Assembly: GCA_024639035.1 (NCBI GenBank)
Contig: JAHEJE010000187.1
Coordinates: 1 to 5,905 of the forward strand
Length of the DNA stretch: 5,905 nucleotides
Source of the DNA: Alphaproteobacteria bacterium
GTDB taxonomy: Bacteria; Pseudomonadota; Alphaproteobacteria; Rhizobiales; Aestuariivirgaceae
Reading direction: 5' to 3'
The notes below the pieces were generated by a model that was given only the letters and a program-made list of their open reading frames with translations, ran no database searches and had not been told where the DNA came from. Made by a program: the position numbers and the translations under genes. Shown here one piece after another: positions 1 to 5,698 of the stretch. The stretch's first letter is position 1; every line of letters begins with the position of its first letter.

Positions 1-1290
1 CTGGAGGGCGGCAAGGGGGTCTATGTCTATGACAGCCACGGCAGGGAATATATCGAGGGCCTTGCCGGGCTGTGGTGTACGGCGCTGGGCTATGGCAACG
101 ATGAACTGGCGGACGTGGCCGCCGAGCAGATGCGGCGGCTGTCCTATACCCACATCTTCGGCGGCAAGTCGAACGACATGGCGATCGAACTGGCGGAAAC
201 GCTGAAGGAACTGGTGCCGTGCGAGGCCTCGAAAATCCTGTTTTGCTGTTCCGGCTCGGAAGCCAACGACATGCAGATCAAGCTGACCTGGTACCACAAC
301 AACGCCCGGGGCAAGCCGGAGAAGAAGAAGATCATCGCCCGCATGAAGGGCTATCACGGGGTCACGGTCGCCTCGGGATCGCTGACCGGCCTGCCCTTTG
401 TCCATGCTGATTTCGATCTGCCGATCGCCAATATCCTGCACACCTCGTGCCCGCACTATTACCGGTTCGGCCGGGACGGCGAGAGCGAAGACGAATTCAG
501 CACCCGGATGGCCAACGACCTGGACGAGATGATCCAGCGCGAGGGACCGGATACGGTGGCGGCATTCATCGCCGAGCCGATCATGGGGGCCGGCGGGGTA
601 CTGGTGCCGCCGGACAGCTACTTCCCGAAGATCAACGACGTGCTGGCGAAATACGATGTGCGCTACATTGCCGATGAGGTGATCTGCGGTTTCGGGCGCA
701 CCGGCAGCTGGTTCGGCAGCGAGACTATGGGGATCACGCCGACGTCGGTGTCGATGGCCAAGGCGATTACCTCGGCCTACTTCCCGGTCGGCGCGATCAG
801 CATCGAGGAAGAGGTTTACCAGTCGATGCTCGAAGCCAGCCGCAGGAACGGCATGTTCGGGCACGGCTACACCTATACCGCCCATCCGGTCGGTGCGGCG
901 GTGGCGCTGAAGACGATCGAAATCTACAAGCGCGACGGGATCATCGAAAATGCCGGCGCGCTTGGAGAGGTTTTTCAGGCCCGGCTGGCGGCGCTGGCAG
1001 ACCATCCGCTGGTCGGGGAAGCTCGCGGGCGCGGGATGATCGGGGCGGTGGAACTGGTGGCCGACAAGGCCAGCAAGACGCCGTTCGATCCGTCACAGAC
1101 CGTTGGCCTGAAGGCGGCTGGGTTTGCCCAGGACCGCGGCTTGCTGATCCGGGCCATGGGCGATGCGCTGGGCTTGTGTCCACCGCTGATCATCACCGAG
1201 GACGAGATCGGCGAACTGTTCGACCGGCTGGAGAGGGCGCTCGACGACACCGCGTTGTGGGTGGCCAAGGAAGGCCTGCGGGCCGATTGA
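1..1290 (+). CDS. Class III PLP-dependent aminotransferase (omega-transaminase type), 5'-truncated by window edge
   Basis: This is a fold-type I, class III aminotransferase that moves an amino group between an amine or amino acid and a keto acid, probably pyruvate, in the cytoplasm. The frame is open from base 1, and 429 codons are visible before TGA at 1288-1290. Family members run to about 450-460 residues, so roughly 30 N-terminal residues lie outside the window. The landmarks occur in family order: GLWC near window codon 25, the phosphate-binding SGSEAND, GYHG, AEPIMGAGGV, then DEVICGFGRTG with the PLP-pyridine Asp at 673-675, and MAKAITSAY with the Schiff-base Lys at 760-762. The C-terminal GHGYTYTAHP and RGRGMIGAVE segments are also typical. 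The general pattern resembles omega-amino-acid:pyruvate transaminases rather than ornithine or GABA enzymes, but the donor amine cannot be told from sequence. It converges on the PLP-synthesis operon. The internal GTG at 115 is not the real start. Class assignment is firm; substrate is unknown. Confidence 0.9.
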   Translation: MEGGKGVYVYDSHGREYIEGLAGLWCTALGYGNDELADVAAEQMRRLSYTHIFGGKSNDMAIELAETLKELVPCEASKILFCCSGSEANDMQIKLTWYHNNARGKPEKKKIIARMKGYHGVTVASGSLTGLPFVHADFDLPIANILHTSCPHYYRFGRDGESEDEFSTRMANDLDEMIQREGPDTVAAFIAEPIMGAGGVLVPPDSYFPKINDVLAKYDVRYIADEVICGFGRTGSWFGSETMGITPTSVSMAKAITSAYFPVGAISIEEEVYQSMLEASRRNGMFGHGYTYTAHPVGAAVALKTIEIYKRDGIIENAGALGEVFQARLAALADHPLVGEARGRGMIGAVELVADKASKTPFDPSQTVGLKAAGFAQDRGLLIRAMGDALGLCPPLIITEDEIGELFDRLERALDDTALWVAKEGLRAD

Positions 1291-1302
1291 AATTATTGGC
1301 CT

Positions 1303-1396
1303 TGAAGTCAGGCCCATCCCGCTCCCACGGCCCAACCCCCCGTAGATGGTACCCTTGGGGTGGTTGGGCCGGGGGAGCGGGATGGGCCTGACTTCA
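1303..1396. repeat. 94-bp near-perfect inverted repeat between convergent genes (possible bidirectional terminator or small mobile repeat)
   Basis: The left arm 1303-1341 pairs with the right arm 1358-1396 over 39 positions with only two mismatches (1327:1372 and 1338:1361). The loop is 16 bases (1342-1357) and contains GGTACC. Arms begin TGAAGTCAGGCC and are C-rich inward on the plus strand. The element starts 12 bases after the aminotransferase stop, and its outermost three bases on the other side are the TGA stop of the trans-sulfuration-like gene. A hairpin this stable between converging genes could end transcription in both directions, but no T-tract follows it on either strand, so it is not a textbook intrinsic terminator. 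No target-site duplication is evident in the flanks. The right arm also holds four G-runs of three or more (1357-1381). Confidence 0.9.
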
Positions 1397-2560
1397 TAAC
1401 TTCTGCAAAGCCTGATCGAGATCGGCGATCAGGTCATTGACGTCCTCAATGCCGACCGACAGGCGGATCAGGTTGTCGGGAACGATTGAGTTGGCACCCT
1501 CGACCAGGATGCGGTGCTCGGCCAGGCTTTCGACACCGCCGAGCGAGGTGGCGCGCACGAAAACACGCAGAGCGGCGCAGACGTCGGCCGCCGCCTGACG
1601 GCCGCCTTTCACCGTGATCGAAAGCATACCGCCGAAACCTCCCGGCATCTGGCGCTTGGCCACCTCATGGCCCGGATGGCCGGGCAACCCGGGATAAAGC
1701 ACCGCCTCGAGGGCCGGGTGGCCATCAAGGTGGCGGGCGATGGCCAGGGCGCTTTGCGAGGCGCGCCCGACACGCAGGAACACGGTGCGCAGGCCACGGA
1801 TGGCCAGCCAGCTTTCGAACGGCGGCAGGACGCTGCCCATGTAGTTGCGCAGGGTGCAAAGCTCGTGCCACTGGTCGTCTTCGCTGGCGGCGATGAGGGC
1901 GCCGGCGGTGACGTCGCTGTGGCCGTTCAGGTACTTCGTCGCGGAATGAAAGATGAGATCGGCACCGAGATCGAACGGGCGCGACAGAACCGGCGAGGCG
2001 CAAGTGGCATCGACCGCCAGTTTCGCTCCGGCGGCATGGGCGGCTTCGGCGGCAGCGGCGATATCGGTGATGTCCCAGGTCGGATTGCACGGGGTTTCAA
2101 TCCACACCAGATCGGTCGCGCCGGGCGCGATGGCTCCGGTGAGACCGGCGGGGTCCGACTGATCGAACAGGGTCAGCTTCAGGCCGCGCTTGTCGCGCAG
2201 GCGCATCAGCCAGTCGAGCGCGCCGTGATACATGATGCGCTGGGCGACGACATGGGCGCCGTGCGGCAGGGTTTCCATCAGGCAAACGAAGGCGGAAAGA
2301 CCAGAAGAAAACACCCTGGCCGCGGCACCGCCTTCGAGCCGGGCCAGCATCTCCTCGAGATGGACCGAAACCGGGTTTCCGGAACGGGAATAACGGAAAT
2401 CGCCATAGAACCCGGCATCGTCGCGGCGGGCAAACGTGGTGGCCGGCTGCCAGGCCGGGGTGACGGCGCCGGTCTGTTCGTCGATATAGTGCAGCGCCTG
2501 GGCCATCAGGGTTTCGCGCGCCGGGCCTTCGTTCGCCGGCGGGCGGGACCGCTCAGACAT
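1394..2560 (-). CDS. Trans-sulfuration family PLP enzyme (cystathionine gamma-synthase-like)
   Basis: This is a 388-residue cytoplasmic PLP enzyme of the Cys/Met metabolism family (cystathionine gamma-synthase, O-acyl-homoserine sulfhydrylase, gamma-lyase). Visible motifs are RYSRSGNP (56-63), the phosphate loop SSGLSAF (85-91), the probable ring-stacking Tyr111, IETPCNPT (154-161), the PLP-binding Asp184 in VDAT, the Schiff-base Lys209 in HSATKYLNGHSD, and the C-terminal SLGGVES (339-345) with RLSVGIED. The usual EHPASMTH-like stretch after SLGGVES reads AEHRILVEGANS, which suggests a distinct subgroup, so metB, metZ or a lyase name would be unsafe. The chosen ATG at 2560 overlaps the SDR stop by 8 bases, implying translational coupling. 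A longer in-frame extension to 2728 lies wholly inside the SDR gene and is rejected. The internal Met19 at 2506 is a weaker alternative with no visible Shine-Dalgarno. The stop codon lies in the arm of the adjacent inverted repeat. Confidence 0.87.
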   Translation of the reverse strand: MSERSRPPANEGPARETLMAQALHYIDEQTGAVTPAWQPATTFARRDDAGFYGDFRYSRSGNPVSVHLEEMLARLEGGAAARVFSSGLSAFVCLMETLPHGAHVVAQRIMYHGALDWLMRLRDKRGLKLTLFDQSDPAGLTGAIAPGATDLVWIETPCNPTWDITDIAAAAEAAHAAGAKLAVDATCASPVLSRPFDLGADLIFHSATKYLNGHSDVTAGALIAASEDDQWHELCTLRNYMGSVLPPFESWLAIRGLRTVFLRVGRASQSALAIARHLDGHPALEAVLYPGLPGHPGHEVAKRQMPGGFGGMLSITVKGGRQAAADVCAALRVFVRATSLGGVESLAEHRILVEGANSIVPDNLIRLSVGIEDVNDLIADLDQALQKL

Positions 2561-3308
2561 GCTGGCCGCCGTTGATGTGCAACTCGGCGCCGGAGACGTA
2601 GCTGGAGGCATCGGTGCACAGGAAGTAGATCGCCTTAGCGACCTCCTCTGGCTGGCCGAGACGGCGCAGGGGGATCTGCGGGATGATCTTTTCGGTGCCC
2701 GGCGACAGGATCGAGGTCTCGATCTCACCCGGGGAAATCGAATTGACGCGCACGCCGTGGGGTCCGAAATCAGCCGCCATCTCGCGGGTCAGCGAGGCCA
2801 AGGCCGCCTTAGAGGTGGCATAGGCGGCACCGGCGAAGGGATGGACGCTCGAGCCGGCAATCGAGGTGACATTGACGACCGAACCCTTGGCAGCCTTCAA
2901 TTCCTCGATCAGGCCGCGGGCCAGCATGATCGGGGCATAGAAGTTGACCTGGGCGACGGTTTTCCAGTCTTCGACCGGGGTCTCAAGGGTGTTCATGCGG
3001 CCGCCGCCGGGCAGTTTCGGAGATATCGCGGCGTTGTTGACCAGGGCATAGAGGCGGCCGTTCTGGGCTTTCAGGCGTTCGCGCATCTCGCCGATGGCGC
3101 GGGTCACATCGCCGGTATCGGCGAGGTCGACCTGAATGTGGTCCTCTTCGCCCATCTCCCAGGGACAATCCTCGGGAAAACCGTGGCGCGAACAGGTGAT
3201 GACCCGCCAGCCGGCCGATGAAAAGCGCTTGACCGTGGCGTGGCCGATGCCGCGCGAGGCGCCGGTCAGGATCAGGGTCTTGCGTTCGCTCTGGGGGACT
3301 TCCGACAT
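2553..3308 (-). CDS. Short-chain dehydrogenase/reductase (SDR), classical type
   Basis: This is a 251-residue classical SDR oxidoreductase, presumably NAD(P)(H)-dependent and cytoplasmic. The Rossmann nucleotide-binding motif TGASRGIG is at residues 15-22 and NNAA at 91-94. The catalytic tetrad is Asn122 (VNF), Ser149 (VTSIAG), Tyr163 and Lys167 (YATSK). SPGEI (192-196) follows, and the C-terminus ends in GGQHV. Arg41 in CSRHGF lies near the end of beta-strand 2, which may favour NADP(H), but that is inference. A 15-20 residue stretch (42-57, GFPEDCPWEMGEEDHI) separates the second strand from the VDLAD motif and is rich in acidic residues. The gene starts 9 bases after the pdxH stop and overlaps the next gene by 8 bases, so it sits in the middle of a three-gene operon. 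A purine-rich AGAAAG stretch precedes the ATG. The substrate is unknown, and the annotation should stay at family level. Confidence 0.92.
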   Translation of the reverse strand: MSEVPQSERKTLILTGASRGIGHATVKRFSSAGWRVITCSRHGFPEDCPWEMGEEDHIQVDLADTGDVTRAIGEMRERLKAQNGRLYALVNNAAISPKLPGGGRMNTLETPVEDWKTVAQVNFYAPIMLARGLIEELKAAKGSVVNVTSIAGSSVHPFAGAAYATSKAALASLTREMAADFGPHGVRVNSISPGEIETSILSPGTEKIIPQIPLRRLGQPEEVAKAIYFLCTDASSYVSGAELHINGGQHV

Positions 3309-3317
3309 CGTTGCTTT

Positions 3318-3956
3318 CTACGGGTAAAGGCGCTGCTTGGACCATGGCGCCGCGGCGTCCGGCCGGCTGAACACGACGCGGTCATGCAGGCGGAACGGGC
3401 GGTCATGCCAGAACTCAATATAGACCGGAACGATGCGAAAGCCAGACCAATATGGCGGCCTCGGCACCTCGCCGACGGCGTATCTGGCGGCATATTTGGC
3501 AACCGCCTTTTCCAGTGCAAAGCGGCTTTCGAGCGGCCGCGACTGCTGCGAGGCCCAGGCACCGATGCGGCTGTCGCGGGCGCGCGAGGCGAAATACTCA
3601 TCGGCTTCGCGGTCGGAAACCTTCTCGACCGGACCGCGCACGCGCACCTGGCGACGCAGCGACTTCCAGTGAAAATTGATCGCCGCCTGCATCGAACCGA
3701 GCAGCTCGGTGCCCTTCTGGCTTTCGCAGTTGGTATAGAAAACGAAGCCGGCGGCGGAATGCTCCTTCAGCAGCACCATGCGGACGTTGGGCAGACCGTC
3801 GCCATCGACAGTGGCCAGGCTCATGGCGTTGGGGTCGTTGGGTTCGGACTTGCTTGCCTCGGCCATCCAATCGGCGAACAGGGCAAAGGGATCGGCTGCC
3901 TCGGTAAAACCGGCGGCGGCGGTGAGAGTGGCAAGGATGTCTTTGCCTGCGGACAT
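3318..3956 (-). CDS. pdxH: Pyridoxamine/pyridoxine 5'-phosphate oxidase
   Basis: PdxH is a cytoplasmic FMN enzyme that oxidises pyridoxine or pyridoxamine 5'-phosphate with O2 to give PLP, the last de novo and salvage step of vitamin B6 metabolism. The protein is 212 residues (E. coli enzyme 218). With a constant offset of 8 from E. coli numbering as I recall it, the binding residues are all present. FMN site: Arg59 and Lys64 (RMVLLK), Gln138-Ser139, Trp183 and Arg193. Substrate site: Tyr121, Arg125, Ser129 and the RLH stretch 189-191. The C-terminus ends in the family-typical RLYP. The ATG at 3956 is preceded by GAGG (plus-strand 3963-3966) with a 6-base spacer and starts where family homology begins. 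An in-frame extension toward 4061 lacks family character and is rejected. It is the first gene of the operon with the SDR and the trans-sulfuration-like PLP enzyme, and divergent from fabI. Confidence 0.97.
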   Translation of the reverse strand: MSAGKDILATLTAAAGFTEAADPFALFADWMAEASKSEPNDPNAMSLATVDGDGLPNVRMVLLKEHSAAGFVFYTNCESQKGTELLGSMQAAINFHWKSLRRQVRVRGPVEKVSDREADEYFASRARDSRIGAWASQQSRPLESRFALEKAVAKYAARYAVGEVPRPPYWSGFRIVPVYIEFWHDRPFRLHDRVVFSRPDAAAPWSKQRLYP

Positions 3957-3972
3957 GATGAACCTCAGCAGC

Positions 3973-4018
3973 GTGATCTGGCGCGGCCATTTCTGGCACA
4001 GATCGCGGCCCAGATCAC
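3973..4018. repeat. Inverted repeat in the pdxH leader
   Basis: GTGATCTGG (3973-3981) is matched by its exact reverse complement CCAGATCAC (4010-4018), with 28 bases between. The element starts 16 bases upstream of the pdxH ATG and about 7 bases beyond its GAGG ribosome-binding site. If transcribed in the pdxH leader, it could form a hairpin next to the ribosome-binding site; as DNA it could be an operator. The spacer contains CGCGGCC twice in the same orientation (3982-3988 and 4004-4010). Function is unproven. Confidence 0.45.
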
Positions 4019-4072
4019 CAGTGGAATTGCATCCGGGCGCCGTGGCGATAACAAACCGCAATGAAACGTGAA

Positions 4073-4112
4073 TTGCCGATCCGGGCCGATATCTGGACGG
4101 CCTTGCCGATAT
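4073..4112. repeat. Three GCCGAT direct repeats at helical-turn spacing
   Basis: GCCGAT occurs at 4075-4080, 4085-4090 and 4105-4110, that is at offsets of 10 and 20 bases, placing the copies on nearly the same face of the DNA helix. The first and third copies extend to TTGCCGAT, and the second and third extend to GCCGATAT. They overlap the proposed minus-strand promoter of pdxH. This layout fits a multi-site operator, but six-base repeats in GC-rich DNA can arise by chance. Confidence 0.35.
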
Positions 4113-4119
4113 GTGTCAA
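4090..4119 (-). promoter_or_regulatory. Candidate sigma-70 type promoter for the pdxH operon
   Basis: Read on the minus strand, a perfect TTGACA -35 hexamer (plus positions 4119-4114) is followed after 18 bases by CAGATA (4095-4090), a mediocre -10. Transcription would begin near 4083 and give pdxH a leader of roughly 125 bases containing the inverted repeat. The TTGACA match is good; the -10 match is weak, so the call is tentative. Confidence 0.3.
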
Positions 4120-4169
4120 TTGAGCCGCCGTGGGGTTTTGCGACCAAGAACCAAAAAAGGTAAGTTTCG

Positions 4170-4994
4170 ATGACTGAGTCCGCGGCCTTGATGGCCGGCA
4201 AACGCGGCCTTGTGATGGGGGTGGCCAACAGCCGTTCAATCGCCTGGGGCATCGCCAGTGCCTGCGCCAAGCACGGGGCGGAACTGGCGTTCACCTATCA
4301 GGGAGATGCGCTCAAGAAGCGCGTCGAACCTCTGGCGCAATCGGTCGGGGCCAGCATCGTGCTGCCGTGCGATGTGACCGACGATGCCTCGATCGATGCA
4401 ACCTTCGCCGAGATCGAAAGGGCCTGGGGCAAACTCGATTTCGTCGTCCATGCCATTGCTTTTGCCGACAAGGACGAACTGACCGGGCGCTATGTCGACA
4501 CGACGGTGGGCAATTTCACCAAGTCGATGCAGATATCCTGTTACAGCTTTACCGCCATCGCCCAGCGGGCGGAGAAACTGATGACCGACGGCGGCTCGCT
4601 GCTGACGCTGACCTATTACGGTGCGGAAAAGTGGATGCCGCATTACAACGTCATGGGCGTCGCCAAGGCGGCACTGGAAGCCTCGGTGCGCTATCTGGCG
4701 GCGGACCTGGGCGAACAGAACATCCGGGTGAATGCGATTTCGGCCGGGCCGATCAAGACGCTTGCCGCGGCCGGCATCGGCGATTTCCGCTATATCCTGA
4801 AATGGAACGAGTACAACTCGCCGCTCAGACGCACGGTGACCATCGAGGAAGTCGGCGACTCAGCGGTTTATCTGCTGTCCGACCTCGGGCGCGGTGTGAC
4901 CGGCGAGGTGACCCACGTCGATGCCGGGTATCATGTCGTCGGCATGAAGAACCCGAAGGCGCCGGACATCTCGGTCGCCAACGGCGGTGATTGA
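4170..4994 (+). CDS. fabI: Enoyl-[acyl-carrier-protein] reductase (NADH)
   Basis: FabI reduces trans-2-enoyl-ACP to acyl-ACP, the last step of each type II fatty-acid elongation cycle, in the cytoplasm, usually as a tetramer. The 274-residue protein carries the divergent-SDR nucleotide motif GVANSRSIAWG (17-27), CDV (67-69) for the adenine side, and the FabI-type Tyr149, Tyr159 and Lys166 in TYYGAEKWMPHYNVMGVAK, aligning with E. coli Tyr146, Tyr156 and Lys163. SAGPIKTLAA (191-200) is the substrate-loop signature. E. coli Gly93, linked to triclosan and diazaborine sensitivity, aligns with Ala97 here (HAIAFAD). The start at 4170 agrees with alphaproteobacterial FabI proteins, which begin a few residues before MAGKRG, and has AAAAGG 9 bases upstream. 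The stop overlaps the start of the phosphatase gene by 8 bases, so the two are almost certainly cotranscribed. The gene is divergent from pdxH. Confidence 0.97.
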   Translation: MTESAALMAGKRGLVMGVANSRSIAWGIASACAKHGAELAFTYQGDALKKRVEPLAQSVGASIVLPCDVTDDASIDATFAEIERAWGKLDFVVHAIAFADKDELTGRYVDTTVGNFTKSMQISCYSFTAIAQRAEKLMTDGGSLLTLTYYGAEKWMPHYNVMGVAKAALEASVRYLAADLGEQNIRVNAISAGPIKTLAAAGIGDFRYILKWNEYNSPLRRTVTIEEVGDSAVYLLSDLGRGVTGEVTHVDAGYHVVGMKNPKAPDISVANGGD

Positions 4995-5601
4995 TCCGGC
5001 AAAGCTGCCGCCGGTCTACTTTCTGCGTCACGGTGAGACGGCCTGGAACCAGGAGCGGCGGCTCCAGGGCCAGCGCGATATTGCGTTGAACGCAACCGGG
5101 CTGGAACAGGCCCGGCGAATGGCCGCGAAACTGCGCCAGGTGGTGCCGGTGCTCGAGGGGTATAAGCTCACCGCCAGCCCTCTCGGGCGAGCCCGCCAGA
5201 CCATGGATGCGGTGCTTGCGGTGTATGGCCTGACGGCTAAGGCGGTTAGCGTCGAGCCGCGCCTTGCCGAGTTGAGTTTCGGCGAAGCGGAAGGCAAGCA
5301 ATGGGCCGATATTCATGCCATGGGCATCGAACCGGAGGTGCGCCCGGAGCAGTATCACGACTGGCGGCCGGCCGGCGGCGAGAGCTATGCCGACGGCCGC
5401 GAACGGGTGCTGGCGTGGCTCGAAAGCCTCGAGGCACCGACCATCGCCGTTGCCCACGGCGGCATCAGCCGGATCGTGCGGGGTATCGTGTTCGACCTGC
5501 CCAAGGGCGAGATCGTGCGGCTGAGAGTGCCGCAGGACCGGTTCTTTCGGATACAGGACGGCGGGATCGATTGGTTTGACGCGCGTGGGCTGGACGGCTA
5601 A
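4987..5601 (+). CDS. Histidine phosphatase family protein (phosphoglycerate mutase-like)
   Basis: This is a 204-residue cytoplasmic member of the histidine phosphatase superfamily, branch 1, which hydrolyses or transfers phosphate through a phospho-histidine. LRHGETAWN places the nucleophile His15 next to Arg14. SPLGRARQT (64-72) gives the second arginine, Arg68. Glu95 in LAELSFGE is the likely proton donor, and His157 in VAHGG is the second catalytic His. At 204 residues it is shorter than the roughly 230-250-residue cofactor-dependent glycolytic mutases, and it fits the small broad-specificity phosphatases (CobC/PhoE/GpmB-like), so a glycolytic role should not be assumed. The start is a GTG at 4987, inside the fabI 3' end, giving an 8-base GTGATTGA overlap. 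No better upstream start exists and the core motif begins only 13 residues later. No clear Shine-Dalgarno is visible, consistent with coupling to fabI translation. Substrate unknown. Confidence 0.92.
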   Translation: MIDPAKLPPVYFLRHGETAWNQERRLQGQRDIALNATGLEQARRMAAKLRQVVPVLEGYKLTASPLGRARQTMDAVLAVYGLTAKAVSVEPRLAELSFGEAEGKQWADIHAMGIEPEVRPEQYHDWRPAGGESYADGRERVLAWLESLEAPTIAVAHGGISRIVRGIVFDLPKGEIVRLRVPQDRFFRIQDGGIDWFDARGLDG

Positions 5602-5634
5602 GAGGGGCGAAGATCCTATCCCCCTCCCCCGTGT

Positions 5635-5655
5635 GGGGAGGGGTTAGGGGTGGGG
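5635..5655 (+). other. G-quadruplex motif, plus strand (left arm of the repeat)
   Basis: Four runs of exactly four G are separated by loops of 1, 3 and 1 bases (A, TTA, T). This satisfies the strictest form of the intramolecular G-quadruplex pattern. It would be present in RNA that reads from the phosphatase toward aroC. It competes with pairing to the opposite arm of the inverted repeat. Confidence 0.75.
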
Positions 5656-5698
5656 TAGCGGCCTATCGGCAAGCGGCAGCGCGAACGGGTAGTCGGCG

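Larger units (their letters stand above)
3957..4169. promoter_or_regulatory. Divergent intergenic control region between pdxH and fabI
   Basis: This 213-bp stretch lies between the divergent starts of pdxH and fabI and must hold the promoter for each unit unless one is supplied elsewhere. It contains an inverted repeat near pdxH (3973-4018), a TTGACA box on the minus strand (4114-4119) and three GCCGAT copies (4075-4110). On the plus strand a ribosome-binding sequence AAAAGG ends at 4160, 9 bases before the fabI ATG. I found no convincing plus-strand -35/-10 pair for fabI. No stretch here looks protein-coding. A 20-codon frame at 4061-4123 exists but has no Shine-Dalgarno. Confidence 0.6.

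Noticed and set aside
1303..1396. Calling the first inverted repeat a classical Rho-independent terminator
   Set aside because: The stem is far longer than usual and no T-run follows the stem on either strand; termination remains possible but is not shown.
1514..2575. 353-codon plus-strand open frame opposite the trans-sulfuration-like gene
   Set aside because: Its product has no recognisable fold, is biased to Gly, Arg, Ala and Gln, and lies wholly antisense to a gene with intact family motifs. Long antisense frames are expected in GC-rich DNA.
2561..2728. N-terminal extension of the trans-sulfuration-like protein to an ATG at 2728
   Set aside because: The added 56 residues are Arg/Ser/Pro-rich, lie inside the SDR coding sequence in another frame, and match no family N-terminus; the 2560 start gives normal length.
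2559..3221. 220-codon plus-strand frame opposite the SDR gene
   Set aside because: Antisense shadow of a well-supported SDR; no motif and no ribosome-binding site.
3957..4061. N-terminal extension of PdxH toward 4061
   Set aside because: The start there would be a TTG, the added residues lack family similarity, and the ATG at 3956 has a well-spaced GAGG and gives the expected length.
3240..4064. 274-codon plus-strand frame opposite pdxH
   Set aside because: Antisense to pdxH, which matches its family across the whole length; composition is typical of a shadow frame.
4061..4123. 20-codon frame upstream of fabI as a leader peptide
   Set aside because: There is no Shine-Dalgarno, no run of regulatory codons and no attenuator-like hairpin after it. 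Its twice-repeated Leu-Pro-Ile simply reflects the TTGCCGAT DNA repeats.
4987..5601. Naming the phosphatase as glycolytic phosphoglycerate mutase (gpmA)
   Set aside because: It shares the RHGE core, but its 204-residue length and overall pattern fit the small histidine phosphatases, and the neighbourhood is not glycolytic.
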